NCBI RefSeq assembly: GCF_033807715.1
Contig: NC_084606.1
Location: 39,192,767-39,256,766 of the forward strand
Direction: 5' to 3'
DNA length: 64,000 bases
Source: Cololabis saira
Taxonomy: Eukaryota; Chordata; Actinopteri; Beloniformes; Belonidae
Numbering within the stretch: position 1 is the stretch's first letter; each line of letters begins with the position of its first letter. Below, one piece after another: positions 44,689-56,683 of this stretch. The notes under the pieces were generated by a model that did no database searches, was not told the origin of the DNA, and saw only the letters and a list, made by a program, of their open reading frames with translations. The position numbers were made by a program, and so were the translations under genes.

Positions 44689-45016
44689 CAGGACTGTCTC
44701 AGAAAATTAGAATATTGTGATTTTCTGTAATGCAATTACAAAACCAAAAATGTCATACATTCTGGATTCATTACAAATCAACTGAAATATTGCAAGCCTT
44801 TTATTATTTTAATATTGCTGATTATGGCTTACAGTTTAAGATTAAGATTCCCAGAATATTCTCATTTTTTATTCAATATTAAAATAATAAAAGGCTTGCA
44901 ATATTTCAGTTGATTTGTAATGAATCCAGAATGTATTACATGTTTTGTTTTTTTTAATTGCATTACAGAAAATAAAGAACTTTATCACAATATTCTTATT
45001 TTCTGAGACAGTCCTG
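44689..45016. mobile_element. Tc1/mariner-like MITE, full palindromic copy
   Basis: CAGGACTGTCTCAGAAAATTAG at the left and its inverse, TTCTGAGACAGTCCTG, at the right; TA on both sides. Most of the 328 bp folds on itself (AATATTGCAAGCCTTTTATT and its inverse). Confidence 0.88.
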
Positions 45017-45895
45017 TAAGTGCAAGTTAATTTTATGAGGAAACCACGAGCTTCATAGGAGTCTCTCATTCTGTCACTTTTTACTTGATATTACATGATC
45101 ATCGTTTAAGAATTAATATAAATTATTTAAATTAGCTAAATAAGTCAACGTAGCTGAAAATGTTCTGGCTCTAGTCGCTGCGTTCAGTCTCATGGGTTTT
45201 TATGTAATCATCAATCTTTCATCCATCTAAAGAAGATAAATCAAGAACCAAATACGAAAAAAGAAATGACTGTTTACAGTAATTGTGCATTTGTAATGAG
45301 AGCTATAGTTTTTCAGTGCAGAACGATGTTGTTTACTGTCTGTTTTTACACTGCAGGTGCAAACACACCACGACTGAGGAGGCACAGCGACTCAGCACTT
45401 TTTCTCTCAGTGCCTTAACTAGCTCCGTCCTGGCTCCCAACCAGCGCGTCAAAGCTCCGCCTGCAGAATGAAAAACCCTGCATGGTGCTTGTTTTTGCTG
45501 CATTCAGGCTGCTGTCATGAACATGAATACACCAAAGCTGAAGAAGAGTAACTTCTGCAGAAGTTGGATTTGTTGTCACACATGGACACGGTCTCTCCTT
45601 CTGAGGTCAAATGTTGGCTAAAATGTTCAGTTGCATCACAGTTTGTATGCGACAGAGGGATGCAGGACTGATGGTGCAGCACGGACGGAGTCTGCTTTGT
45701 GCCCAAACAGAACAGCTCTCCTCCTGCCGTCCTGCAGGAAGCTGCTGGAGCAGAGAGCCGCACTGCATCACTCACACTCTGCAAACACAGACACAATCAC
45801 CTCAGAAGACCTGGCCGACGGCTCTGCACTATTCACAACGAGACTCATGCGTTCAGTTCCATCTGAAATCAACTGCTACTGCAGCTAAATTCATA
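45017..45895. other. Upstream sequence with no recognised feature
   Basis: About 880 bp; several short frames on both strands overlap at 45515-45964 without recognisable domains. Confidence 0.45.
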
Positions 45896-45903
45896 CTTAC
45901 ACT

Positions 45904-46608
45904 CAGAAGTGTCAAAATTATTCACATTCATTACTCAGGTAGAAGTATATATACTAGAGTTTAAAAATACTCCTGTAGAAGTTGAAGTATCAACTCAAGT
46001 TTTTACTCAAGTAAAAGTATAAAAGTACTGGTTTCAAAACTACTTAAAGTATAAAAGTAAAAGTAATGTAAGGGGGAAAATTAAGGACAAAAGCCATTGA
46101 AAATGAATGTATCTTAGTATAATGCAAATATATTAAAGAAGCATATATGTGTACTATTGAGCATTAACATGTGTTTCAGAGGGCAGCAGATATGATGACT
46201 AGTTGCCTATAAGTATTGTAATGGTGCAAAAAGTCAAACTTCATGTTCATGTTATCATTTATCCTAACCTTTATTGGAATGTACATCCAAGTTTAGTTGC
46301 AGGAATCTGAGGGAACGGATGTAAGAACAAAACTGGACAAGAACATCTGAAACAACCACAACCAAATTCACTCTATCTGGATGGAGCAATTTAACTGGAT
46401 AGTTTTGTTTTAAAGGCCGAAATGAAATAGAGTAACGAGGCTGTTTTTAAAATGTAAGGAGTAAAAAGTACAGATAATTGCGTGAAAATGTAAGGAGTAA
46501 AAGTAAAAAGTCGTCTGAAAAATAATTACTCCAGTGAAGTATAGATAACCAAAATTTCTACTTAAGTAAGGTAAAGAAGTATTTGTACTTCGTTACTTGA
46601 CACCTCTG
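45904..46608. mobile_element. hAT-type non-autonomous element, perfect 8-bp TSD
   Basis: Ends CAGAAGTGTCAA and TTGACACCTCTG. CTTACACT is duplicated exactly at 45896-45903 and 46609-46616. The subterminal regions carry many AAGTAAAAGTA and ACTTAAGTA motifs, as in a known style of fish hAT element. Confidence 0.9.
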
Positions 46609-46616
46609 CTTACACT

Positions 46617-47331
46617 GACCACCTTTGTACGGTGGCCGACAAGGGCCAAACGCACTGCAACGGCCTAATGCGTCTCAGTTAAGGAAAACGGCCTCAAGTA
46701 CAGAAACGATTCAAATTCACAAACTCAAAACCAGGTACAAAAAGAGGAACGTGGTGCAAATGAAAAAACTTGCTGCAAAAAACAAAGACAAATGCAGCAT
46801 CATCAAACGTGCTGCAAATAGAGAAACGATGCAAAGCACAAAACCATATAAAACAAGAAACCATCTTGAAAAGAAAAACGCTTCATAACCGGTCACTACA
46901 ACCGGAAGTGCTCCAAACCTGCAGCAGTCTGTCTTAATGTTAATTATCTGTTTTAATTTGTATGTACCAGGGCAATGTGCAATGCAACACACACTTTGTA
47001 TGTCACACAACTTGGATTTTCTCAGTACCATAATATTACCATCACTGCTATTTCATTATTGTAGTATGCATTTTTTGCTCAAGTCACTTTAAACTCAAGT
47101 CACTTTAGATACAATCCATACTGTTTTTAAATGCTGCTAAATCTATTTTGCTACTATGTATGTTTTATGTGTGTTCCCTTGTTTGATTGTATTGTTGGAC
47201 AGAATGGTTTTTATGTTTTCTGTGGGGACTGCGGGAGGAAACTAGCATTTCTGCTAAAATCTGGTGTATTTACACTGATTAATGTAGTGCTCATTAATAT
47301 ACATTGTCCCATCTAAATAAATAAACTTTGA
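46617..47331. other. Upstream sequence with no recognised feature
   Basis: About 700 bp. The plus-strand 87-codon frame at 46625 is basic and has no recognised domain. Confidence 0.45.
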
Positions 47332-47342
47332 AACTTCTAAAG

Positions 47343-47726
47343 GCAGCACGGTGGCTTAGTGGTTAGCACTGTTGCCTCACAGCAAGAAGGTCCCCGGTTC
47401 GACTCCCAGGCCCAGCAGGGGTCTTTCTGTGTGGAGTTTGCATGTTCTCCCCGTGCTTGTGTGGGTTTTCTCCGGGTACTCCGGCTTCCTCCCACAGTCC
47501 AAAAACATGCATATTAGGTTAATTGGTGATTCTAAATTGGCCGTAGGTGTGAGCGTGAGTGTGGGTGTGAGCATGGTTTGTGTGTCTATATGTGGCCCTG
47601 TGATGGACTGGTGACCTGTCCAGGGTGTAACCCCTGCCTCTCACCTGAAAATAGCTGGGATAGGCTCCAGCAGACCCCCGTGACCCCGCAAGGGATAAAG
47701 CGGGTAAGATAATGGATGAATGAATG
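47343..47726 (+). mobile_element. tRNA-derived SINE, full length, 11-bp TSD
   Basis: Head GCAGCACGGTGGCTTAGTGG with A box, B box GGTTCGACTCCC, body with TGCATGTTCTCCCCGTGC and CCTCCCACAGTCCAAAAACA, and a tail of GGATGAATGAATG. AACTTCTAAAG is duplicated exactly at 47332-47342 and 47727-47737. The head resembles a tRNA but lacks a proper cloverleaf. Confidence 0.92.
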
Positions 47727-48124
47727 AACTTCTAAAGATCAGATGCATGTCCAGCACCGTGTTGGGAGGAACTGACTCCGTAACTGGTGAATCCAGAAAC
47801 GAGCAGACCTGAACAAGGAAGAACCCTGGCGCAGGATGGGACTCACTCTGCTTCACTCACGCTACCGGAAAGTTACCTAGGAATGTCTGAAACTAGGAAT
47901 GCCAGAGTCCAGCTGGAGACTAGAGAGACTCCAGCTGCTCCACCAGGGCTAACGCCGCCTTTATTCCTTATTAATATTTATAAGAAATGTATCCATATCC
48001 AAAACCCCGCAAGTTCTACACAGAAAACTATGTTACAGTTCAGAACATCATAGCTATAGCACGAGACGCTGCCACAGGTGACTTTTCACAAACTATAGTA
48101 AGAGAACGGTGATGTGCAGAGCTA

Positions 48125-48493
48125 CAGGACTGTCTCAGAAAATTAGAATATTGTGATAAAGCTCTTTATTTTCTGTAATGCAATTAAAAAAAACAAAAAT
48201 GTCATACATTCTGGATTCATTACAAATCTACTGAAATATTGCAAGCCTTTTATTATTTTAATATTGCTGATTATGGCTTACAGTTTAAGATTAAGATTTC
48301 CCAGAATATTCTAATATTTTGAGATAGGATATTTGAGTTTTCTTAAGCTGTAAGCCATGATCAGCAATATTAAAATAATAAAAGGCTTGCAATATTTCAG
48401 TTGATTTGTAATTAATCCAGAATGTATGACATTTTTGCATTACAGAAAATAAAGGACTTTATCACAATATTCTAATTTTCTGAGACAGTCCTG
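48125..48493. mobile_element. Tc1/mariner-like MITE, full palindromic copy
   Basis: Both ends CAGGACTGTCTCAGAAAATTAG and inverse, TA-flanked, 369 bp, nearly a perfect hairpin around TTGAGATAGGATATTTGAG. Confidence 0.88.
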
Positions 48494-49061
48494 TATACAG
48501 ACATTGTTGAGTTTGCTTTTGTGCTCTGTCTCAATGGTATTTTTACCGAAACGTTCATTTCAAGCTCACGTTTTATCTTTTCATTTAATTTTTCAACTCC
48601 CGTGAATGAATGAGACGGTGGGAAACGCTTCGCTACACTCACTGTGTCACGTTGGTGCATGCAACAGTTCTTTGTTTTCCAGCAAACAATGTACAAAGCT
48701 GCCACCGTGACACAATCGCGCCTGATAAAACCTCACTTTCCCCTCGGAGGTGCTCGGTCACATGATGCAAGACGTCAACCTCGTCACCAGTCTGGCTGGT
48801 TACCACGGCGACGGGTCTGAAACAACCGGGGCCTTTGAAGAGAAACCCACATCACAGAGAACGGCTGACGGCTTCCCAGAGGAAAGACTTCAGAACAGAA
48901 GAGGGAAAGTTCAGAAGCTGCTCTGAAGGGTCACGTCTGGGCTCAAGAGCAGAAAATACAAAACAAGAAACAGTTTGCACAAGGACATCCCTCAAGGACA
49001 CACGTGTCCTTTAAGGCCTCGCTTATGGTCAGTCTTGTTTCTCATCACATCACCTCATAAC

Positions 49062-49824
49062 CAGTACTGGAGTTGAGGGGGATGAGGGGGGATGAGGGGG
49101 GACGGCATCCCCCCTGAAATAAAAACGGTCCAAATCATCCCCCCTGAAATAAAAACGGTCCAAATCCTCCCCCCTGAAAAACTGCCATCCCCCTTTCCAT
49201 CCCTTATGTCATTTCATCAATGAATGTGGTTTTACTGCTATTTCAACATTTAGAGTCATCACCAGAAAAATAACTTATTTGACAATTTTCACCTGTTTCA
49301 AGTGAAATTTTCACTTGAAATAAGTAGAAAAATCTGCCAGTGGAACAAGATTTATCTTCTTATTAAAAGCAAAAAAAATCTTGTTCCACTAGCAGATTTT
49401 TCTACTTATTTCAAGTGAAAATCTACTTGAAACAGGTGAAAATTGTTGTTTTTTCCAGTGATGATTTTTTTTTACTAAAATGAGACATTTTAACTAGAAA
49501 TAAGACAAATATTCTTGTTAAGATTGTGAGTTTTTGCAGTGATCCATTTTACGTATCCTGTGAAGGACAGAGTCATATTGATAAGTTCAGAAAAGTGTTT
49601 TTTATTGTTGTGTTTTGATGTATTTGATGTAAGCCCAGTGGATATTTAAAGCTTACAGAAGGCTGCATTTAACTGCTGCTATGTCATTCCTGCAGTATTT
49701 CTGCAGGTGTTTTGGTCACTGCTATTATTTGTAATATATTATATTATTTGTAATCAGCACAAATTATCTGTCCCCATATGATAAAATCCACCCCCCCCTG
49801 ATTTAATTTACAACTCGAGTACTG
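49062..49824 (+). mobile_element. hAT-type element with 30-bp repeat, copy 3
   Basis: Ends CAGTACTGGAGTTG and CAACTCGAGTACTG. The flanks CTCATAAC and GGAATAAC share the last five bases. It contains only about two units of the 30-bp repeat, so it may represent the near-ancestral short form. Confidence 0.82.
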
Positions 49825-50189
49825 GGAATAACCAAACCTGCCAACCGTGACAGATCTGTCTGAAGTTTTGCGCCCCGACGCATTTCTCCCAGGACTTCTT
49901 ATAAAACATTAATTTACAAAATCAGCGTCCGCCCCTGAGTTTATCTAATAATGCAAAGACTTCAGCCCGACACAGTGAGCGAGCGAGCATCTTCATCCCT
50001 CCCACCTGGCACCGTCCTCTCAGGCGGTAACCATGGCAACAGGGCTTTCTCTCTGTCAGCTAAGCTACTGTAGCACAGGAAGCACAGATGACACGAAGGT
50101 GGTCGTTTCCTTTAGTTTCTGTCTACAGAAGCATCAAAAACACAGCTCTTTTCAAGCTTCAGTAGCTCTGACTATGTGTCACTTGTGGA
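49825..50189. other. Sequence between two hAT copies, nothing recognised
   Basis: About 365 bp of unique-looking sequence. Confidence 0.5.
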
Positions 50190-50197
50190 GGTGTAAT

Positions 50198-51683
50198 CAG
50201 TACCGGAGTTGAGGGGGGATAAGGGGGGATGGCATCCCCCCCTGAAATAAAAACGGTCCAAATCATCCCCCCCTGAAATAAAAACGGTCCAAATCATCCC
50301 CCCCTGAAATAAAAACGGTCCAAATCATCCCCCCTGAATTAAAACGGTCCAAATCATCCCCCCTGAAATAAAAACGGTCCAAATCATCCCCCCCTGAAAT
50401 AAAAACGGTCCAAATCATCCCCCCTGAAATAAAAACGGTCCAAATCATCCCCCCCTGAAATAAAAACGGCCCAAATCATCCCCCCTGAATTAAAACGGTC
50501 CAAATCATCCCCCCTGAAATAAAAACGGTCCAAATCATCCCCCCTGAAATAAAAACGGTCCAAATCATCCCCCCTGAAATAAAAACGGTCCAAATCATCC
50601 CCCCTGAAATAAAAACGGTCCAAATCATCCCCCCTGAAATAAAAACGGTCCAAATCATCCCCCCCTGAAATAAAAACGGCCCAAATCATCCCCCCTGAAT
50701 TAAAACGGTCCAAATCATCCCCCCTGAAATAAAAACGGTCCAAATCATCCCCCCTGAAATAAAAACGGTCCAAATCATCCCCCCTGAAATAAAAACGGTC
50801 CAAATCATCCCCCCTGAAATAAAAACGGTCCAAATCATCCCCCCCTGAAATAAAAACGGTCCAAATCATCCCCCCTGAAATAAAAACGGTCCAAATCATC
50901 CCCCCTGAAATAAAAACGGTCCAAATCATCCCCCCCTGAAATAAAAACGGTCCAAATCATCCCCCCTGAAATAAAAACGGTCCAAATCATCCCCCCTGTA
51001 AAACTACCATCCCTCCTTTCCATCCCTTATGTCATTTCATCAATGAATGTGGTTTTACTGCTATTTCAACATTTAGAGTCATCACCAGAAAAATAACACC
51101 AGAAAAATAACTTATTTGATAATTTTCACCTGTTTCAAGTAAATTTTCACTTGAAATAAGTAGAAAAATCTGCCAGTGGGACAAGATTTATCTTCTTATT
51201 ACAAGCAAAAACATCTTGTTCCACTGGCAGATTTTTCTACTTATTTCAAGTGAAAATCTACTTGAAACAGGTGAAAATTGTTGTTTTTTCCAGTGATGAG
51301 TCTTGTTTTAAGTGTAATGAGATTTGTTTTACTAAAATGAGACATTTTAACTAGAAATAAGACAAATATTCTTGTTAAGATTGTGAGTGTTTGCAGTGAT
51401 CCATGTTACTTATCCTGTGAAGGACAGAGTCATATTGATAAGTTCAGAAAAGTGTTTTTTATTGTTGTGTTTTGATGTATTTGATGTAAGCCCAGTGGAT
51501 ATTTAAAGCTTACAGAAGGCTGCATTTAACTGCTGCTATGTCATTCCTGCAGTATTTCTGCAGGTGTTTTGGTCACTGCTATTATTTGTAATATATTACA
51601 TTATTTGTAATCAGCACAAATTATCTGTCCCCATATGATCAAATCCACCATCCCCCTGATTTCTTTTTACAACTCCAGTACTG
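50198..51683 (+). mobile_element. hAT-type element with 30-bp repeat, copy 4
   Basis: Ends CAGTACCGGAGTTG and CAACTCCAGTACTG. The flanks GGTGTAAT (50190-50197) and GTTGTAAT (51684-51691) match at 7 of 8. The array at 50230-50998 has about 25 units, with a recurring CCTGAATTAAAACGG short variant and ACGGCCC variant about 217-240 bp apart. Confidence 0.9.
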
Positions 51684-51691
51684 GTTGTAAT

Positions 51692-52245
51692 ACTTGAAAA
51701 GTTGCATTCTTAAAGAGGATATGTAATGGAAACATGAATATCTAGAGAGTCTTGTGACCTCACAGATCCAGATCTGGATAGAAGACACATAAATATTGTC
51801 AACGCGCTGTCTGCCTCTCTGGAACCGCACCAGAGGGATCGTAGTGTGTTGCCCGCTGCAAATCGACCTCACGCAGCTCTCATTACCACTCCGTTGCCTA
51901 GTTACACGTCCAGTAAACACACAGGAACGCACTTATCAAATTACAGACACCTTTCTGGCCATATTATCAACTTCTTTCCAATATTAACTCTAATTTCAAG
52001 GTTGATTAAAGCAGAACAATATAGATGTGGGTGTAAAACCAACACAATGAGGATCACAATTTCAGCAATTATGAACCAAACTCCAGAGGGGATTTTCACA
52101 GATTCAATACGATGGCAATTATTATTTCATGTTTCCTGTATACATATAACATATAGTATGAAGTGGTCATTGGGGCGTGGTAGTCTAGTGGCTACAGAGG
52201 TGGCTTGGGCCTTAACCCTAACTGCTCCATGGTGTGTGTGTCTCA
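51692..52245. other. Upstream sequence, mostly unassigned
   Basis: About 550 bp. A GTGGTAGTCTAGTGGCTACAG stretch near 52178 is faintly tRNA-like and could be a SINE head remnant. Confidence 0.4.
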
Positions 52246-52499
52246 TGGCGCTTTTCCACTAGTACCTACTCAGCCCGACTCGCCTCGGTTTGGTTCTTTT
52301 CCACTAGGGGTCTAACGTGCCGAGTAGATACTTTTTCTGTAACTATTCTGCCGAGGTTCTAAGCTGCTGAGTCGGCTGTATCCGACGTCATCACACTACA
52401 GGCCACCGATTGGTCGGGGGGTTGGAGTCAGACGTCTGAGTAAGGAGGTGGAAATCAGCGAATGCACAACACCGGAACCTGCAGTGTGGGAGTGAGAGG

Positions 52500-53178
52500 G
52501 GCAGGGTAACGGCCCGGTCAGGCGGGGGACAGATTTGTCCATCAAGACTCCTCTCCCTGGCCCTGCCCCTTCTCAACCTTTCCCCGACCCTGAACCTAAC
52601 CTGGGGCTTGCTGATTGGGCCGGAGCTTCGGGAGCTGCGTGCTGGCCTGCGGTCCCCACCCCCGGTCATCCCGCTGCTGCTTCCACCTGCCTGCGGTCCC
52701 CACCCCCGGTCATCCCGTTGCTGCTTCCACCTGCCTGTGGTCCCCACCCCTGGTCATCCCGCTGCTGCTTCCACCTGCCTGTGGTCCCCACCCCCGGTCA
52801 TCCCGTTGCTGCTTCCACCTGCCTGCTGTGCTGTTGACGTCCCCGACCCCCCAGTCTGGCCCTCGGCAGGAGGGTCCCCCCTTATGATCCTGGTCCAGGT
52901 TTCTTCCCTCCTAAAGGGGAGTTTTTCCTTGCCACTGTTTGGCTTAAGGTTTTTCTCCCACTAGGGGAGTTTTTACCTGCCATTGTTTATGTAATAATTG
53001 CTCGGGGTTTATGTTCTGGGTCTCTGGAAAGTGTCTAGAGACAACTTTTGTAGTATTAGACACTATATAAGTAAAATTGAATTGAATTGAATTGAATTGA
53101 ATTGAATTGAATTGAATTGAATTGAATTGAATTGAATTGAATTGAATTGAATTGAATTGAATTGAATTGAATTGAAAG
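52500..53178 (+). mobile_element. L2-like LINE 3' region with internal ~43-bp repeat and (GAATT)n tail
   Basis: The end reads TTTTTCCTTGCCACTGTTTGG, then GGGTCTCTGGAAAGTGTCTAGAGACAAC, then GACACTATATAAGTAAAATTG and about 20 GAATT units (53076-53176). Upstream, GGTCCCCACCCCCGGTCATC CCGCTGCTGCTTCCACCTGC is repeated four times (52650-52830). It is a relative of 17420-17820. Confidence 0.8.
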
Positions 53179-53229
53179 AGCGACTCTGACGGCTTCTTGT
53201 TCATTTTATTCAACCATCAACGGCAGCAA

Positions 53230-53420
53230 AAGTCTGTTCTGGTCCAACTCTGAGGTGCAGATGTTCATGAACCTGGTGCTGAGGAGAGAATTAAAAAGGA
53301 TCTAGACGGAGATAAGGAACGACCAGATCTACCAGGAGATCTGTCTCTTCATAGCTGCTCACGGCTCCAGATGACTTTTCAGCAGCAGAGACAAACTAAC
53401 AAAAAAAAGCATTGCCGCTT
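53230..53420 (+). pseudogene. Degraded Myb/SANT-like transposon protein remnant
   Basis: Conceptual fragments ATGGTCCAACTCTGAGGTGC-style in shifting frames read like W-S-x-x-E-V-x-x-F and RIKKDLDGDKE, then MTFQQQRQTNKKK, which resemble the trihelix/SANT domain that accompanies several fish transposases. The frame is broken at least twice. The similarity is weak. Confidence 0.3.
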
Positions 53421-53660
53421 GAAGCTTCTCTCACTCTCATTTTTTAACTTGATATCAAACACAAGCCACAGACCCAGCAGCACATCTATCATCTCCTCCA
53501 GGTTCTACATCTTTACTGTTGTTGTCTTCTTCCTTTAGATACACAATCAAATACGTCACAGCAGCTTCTCCAACCTCCTACTTCTCATCTGGGTATTGAA
53601 GATAAACAAGGGCAAGTCGAGACGAGTCGGGCTGAGTAGGTACTAGTGTAAAAGTGCCAT

Positions 53661-54529
53661 AGTGCCAAATTTCCCAGAATGCTTTAGGTCATCATTTGCA
53701 TACTGAATCAAACAAAAAAATATGGCGGACATTTCTAATTTTTTAGTGAATAAAATCAATATTTTGAGTTAGTTTCTGCATAAAAAAGTGAGAAATATAT
53801 ATTTTACTTTCATAATATTCACTCAGTGAATGTACATAATCACTCGCTTGCTCGTGAAATTTGTTCAGATCTCGCCAGAATAAAGGCAAAGTCAGTGAAG
53901 TGAAGGCAACATGATTTGAAGCTGAGGCTGGAGTTGGAGAGACAGAGATGCAGAGGCTGACAACATTTACCATGAGTGCCAGAGCCGTGATATAAACCTT
54001 CTCTCAGCAACATTTTTGCAGTTCAAGTTAGAAACGTTGTGATTTTTGAGGTTTCTCCTCGGTACCTGACACGAGTCACACTGGCCTTGATGTCACTCAG
54101 ATATTTGTTCCCAAGATTCTAGTGTCTCAGGAAACGTCTCTTAATAAAGTATAAATACAGTAATTCTCCCATCAGGAGTCCGTCTTGTTGCATCTGTGAG
54201 AGTTGGTTGAGATTCCACCACACAGCTAACAGGCGCTTTATTACCTGGGTCATTTGTCTGTAGCTAACGTTTTCCCCGACGATCCGAAGAGCAAAGCTGA
54301 AGCATACACACACACAGACTGAGTTTAAGCAGCTCCGAGTTCAAACAAGCCCTTCATCCAGACAGACACCAAAATAAAAATAGCTCAGCTTTTAAGGGTG
54401 AGACCTGACGCTAAATTCCAAGCGTTTCAAAAAAGTTTCAAATCCATATCACCTGCAAGAAAACTAGCATTTCCGGAGTGTCCCAGTTTCCCCAAGTCTG
54501 TCCATGCACCTGTTCTCCGGAGATCTTAC
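53661..54529. other. Upstream sequence with no recognised feature
   Basis: About 870 bp between the transposon and the candidate exon; no further exon recognised. Confidence 0.45.
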
Positions 54530-54670
54530 CAGCATCAGCAGAGGCTCTGCGGGGAAATGCTCCATGCAGTAGTATTCTGGCAAGGCATTCTGGTCCCGGT
54601 CAGACTGGATCCAGACGGTCCTGAGCCCCGTGTCCGAGCCGCACACCTTACACATGGCTGCATTGCCCAT
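54530..54670 (-). CDS. Candidate first coding exon, zinc-ligand-rich, unknown gene
   Basis: A 47-codon phase-0 segment from an ATG at 54670 (context AGCATGG, A at -3 and G at +4) to a strong donor CTG|gtaaga at 54530. It reads MGNAAMCKVCGSDTGLRTVW, IQSDRDQNALPEYYCMEHFP, AEPLLML. A Cys-x2-Cys pair (residues 7 and 10) and a Cys-x2-His (35 and 38) could bind one zinc. Codon use is GC-rich in third positions like the ank2 exons, and no repeat surrounds it. I do not recognise the protein. It could be the first exon of an unrelated minus-strand gene or, being phase 0, an alternative 5' exon of ank2; no evidence joins them. Confidence 0.45.
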
Positions 54671-54779
54671 GCTGCAAGGTTTTCAGGTCTCTCCCATCAG
54701 AACGTAAAGTAGTTGAAGTGGAAACATTTAATCGCCCTGCTAATCCCTGTCCTCCCCCTTAAAACCCTTACAGGCTCCG

Positions 54780-55000
54780 GTCCAGGAGGGGGGGGGGGAC
54801 CCCTAAGTCTCAGCCCAACCCCTCTTCCCCTGGTTCCCCCTCTTCCCCTGGTTCCCCCTGGTTCTCCTGGTTCCCCTTGTTCCCCCTGGTTCCCCTGGTA
54901 CCCTGGTTCCCCCTGGTTCCCCTGGTTCCCCTGGTTCCCCCTGGTTCTTCTGGTACCCCCTGGTTCCCCTGGTACCCTGGTTCCCCCTGGTCCCAAGGAG
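54780..55000. repeat. CCCCTGGTTC-type short-period repeat
   Basis: Irregular 9- and 18-bp units (CCCCTGGTTCC, CTGGTACCC) after a run of Gs. The minus-strand frames read Gly-X-Y (GTRGNQGEPG) and mimic collagen. The low-complexity origin and lack of any collagen context argue against a gene. Confidence 0.8.
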
Positions 55001-55451
55001 GGCTCCTGTCCTTGAAACCAGTGGGCCTGTGACCACGGCCAGCAGAGTGCTGGTTCCTCGTCACTGCCCGACCACTGACCAACAACCAACAACCCCCCCG
55101 CCACCACTCAGCTATTTTTACACCCACCAGCCCAGCTATGCACGTGGGGAGAGAGGGGAGAGAGGAGAGAGGAGGGAGACGGGGGTCGGCCCAGGGCAGG
55201 GGGAGGGGGGATCGCACACACTAAACATGGACTACAATGAAGCACGGAGGGGTGCAACCGTCCAACCAAGCATGCTCACGTCAAAATATCCCCTTGACTC
55301 GCTATTAACACGGAAGATGACTGAGATGTAACGTGTGACACCGCGGGAACCGTGAAGCATGCACGTGCAGAGGGGGGTGCAGAAGGTGCTCAAGCACCCG
55401 CCCCCTTTGCTCAGATGCCCAAAGGTCCCTTCTAGTCCATGTTCCAGACCA
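55001..55451. other. GC-rich sequence upstream of the candidate exon
   Basis: It contains a GGGGAGAGAGGAGAGAGGAG purine tract (55146-55210). It could be promoter-proximal for a minus-strand transcript starting before 54670, but no TATA or other core element was identified. Confidence 0.3.
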
Positions 55452-56336
55452 GATATCAGCACCACTCAAGGTGACCAAACTTACCTATGATTTTTGAACA
55501 GATCCATGTCTGTAAATTATATTCTGGTATAATAACCTTCCTGAGTGGCAGCTGGATCAGAGTTATCAGCTCATGAAGTTAAAACCCCCTTCAGGTTAAT
55601 TGATGATTCTAAATTGGGTTTATTATACATTTCCTGAATCCTTATGGTCCTGTGATTATTCCAGTTTCTGTATTTTTTGTGTGTATTTTTTTGTATTTTG
55701 TGTCTCTAATGTTGTTTATAAAACTAAGCTGGTTCTTTATCTCATTGTTATGTCCTTTATGTCGTGTATTTGCAGATAAAGACCAGTTTGTGACATTAGT
55801 GGCTTTTATAGTTTCATAGGAGCCTAATGATGCTCTTCCAGTTTAAGGCTCACAATGACCTGTAACAACAATATAGTAGGGGTATATTATACATTTCCTG
55901 GATCCTTATGGTCCTGTGAGTATTCCAGTTTTTGTATTTTGTGTCTTTGTTGTTCCTAGATGACACAGGAATAAAAGATAGTATATAATTTAGGCGAAAA
56001 TTGTGTAAAAATGTGTGTTGTTTATAGTTTAAAGAGCTGCAGTGACCTCTATGTTGGTCAGAAAGATTCACATCTTAGCTTGAATGAATGTTTAAAATGA
56101 TACCAAAGACAATATAGTGAAACATTGACAGATTTACTGTACATGAGTCTAAACCAGGATATGCAGCAGCATCTAAAATGTAATTTTCTGAAGGGGCTGG
56201 TAACTTCATGAGCTGATAACTCTGATCCAGCTGCCACTCAGGAAGGTTATCATACCAGAATATCATCTACAGACATGGATATTTTCAAAAATTATGGGTA
56301 AGTTTGGTCACCTTGAGTGGTGCTGACAAGTGAAAT
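55452..56336. mobile_element. Fold-back element with ~135-bp arms
   Basis: Left arm from ATCAGCACCACTCAAGGTGA through ATCAGCTCATGAAGTTA; right arm from TAACTTCATGAGCTGATAA through TCACCTTGAGTGGTGCTGA, inverted. The central ~600 bp has two copies of TATTATACATTTCCTG. There is no coding part. TSD is not resolved. Confidence 0.78.
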
Positions 56337-56611
56337 TCTGGGCTCTGGCCCCTGGACTGGCCTTTTAAAAAGAAAAAAAGATTTCCATTTTCAAGTGTGG
56401 ACCTATCATGCCATTCATTCAACAATATCATTTAACAATTAATAATAATTCAACTAAATAAAATGATATGATGAACATCCCCCTCCCTCATCACGTGACC
56501 TGCCCCGCACTTTGCAGGTCTGCAGGAGATTGACACTTCAACGGAGGAGATATTTCCACTTCCTGGTCTGGTTTGCAGCAGTAGCATTACGTGCACATTA
56601 CTAGTGTGTGC

Positions 56612-56683
56612 TGTTGTTGTTGTTGTTGTTGTAAGGCACTTGCTGAATTTCACGTTTCAAGTGCCTTACTACAACAACAACAA
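56612..56683. other. Hairpin with (GTT)n/(AAC)n arms
   Basis: TTGTTGTTGTTGTAAGGCAC TTG and its near-inverse CAAGTGCCTTACTACAACAACAACAA enclose about 15 bp. It could be a tiny palindromic element. Confidence 0.7.

Larger units (their letters stand above)
52246..53660. mobile_element. DNA transposon with ~45-bp TIR, hosting an L2-like piece
   Basis: Left TGGCGCTTTTCCACTAGTAC CTACTCAGCCCGACTCG and right, inverted, TGGCACTTTTACACTAGTAC CTACTCAGCCCGACTCG. AT flanks on both sides could be a two-base target. The interior holds an L2-like 3' part (52500-53178) and a degraded Myb/SANT-like region (53230-53420). The superfamily could be ISL2EU- or Harbinger-like; this is not established. Confidence 0.72.

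Noticed and set aside
47343..47420. tRNA gene on the plus strand
   Set aside because: Head of a full-length SINE with target duplications.
54803..55107. Collagen-like Gly-X-Y frames on the minus strand
   Set aside because: Produced by a 9/18-bp low-complexity repeat; no signal peptide, no flanking collagen domain or exon structure.
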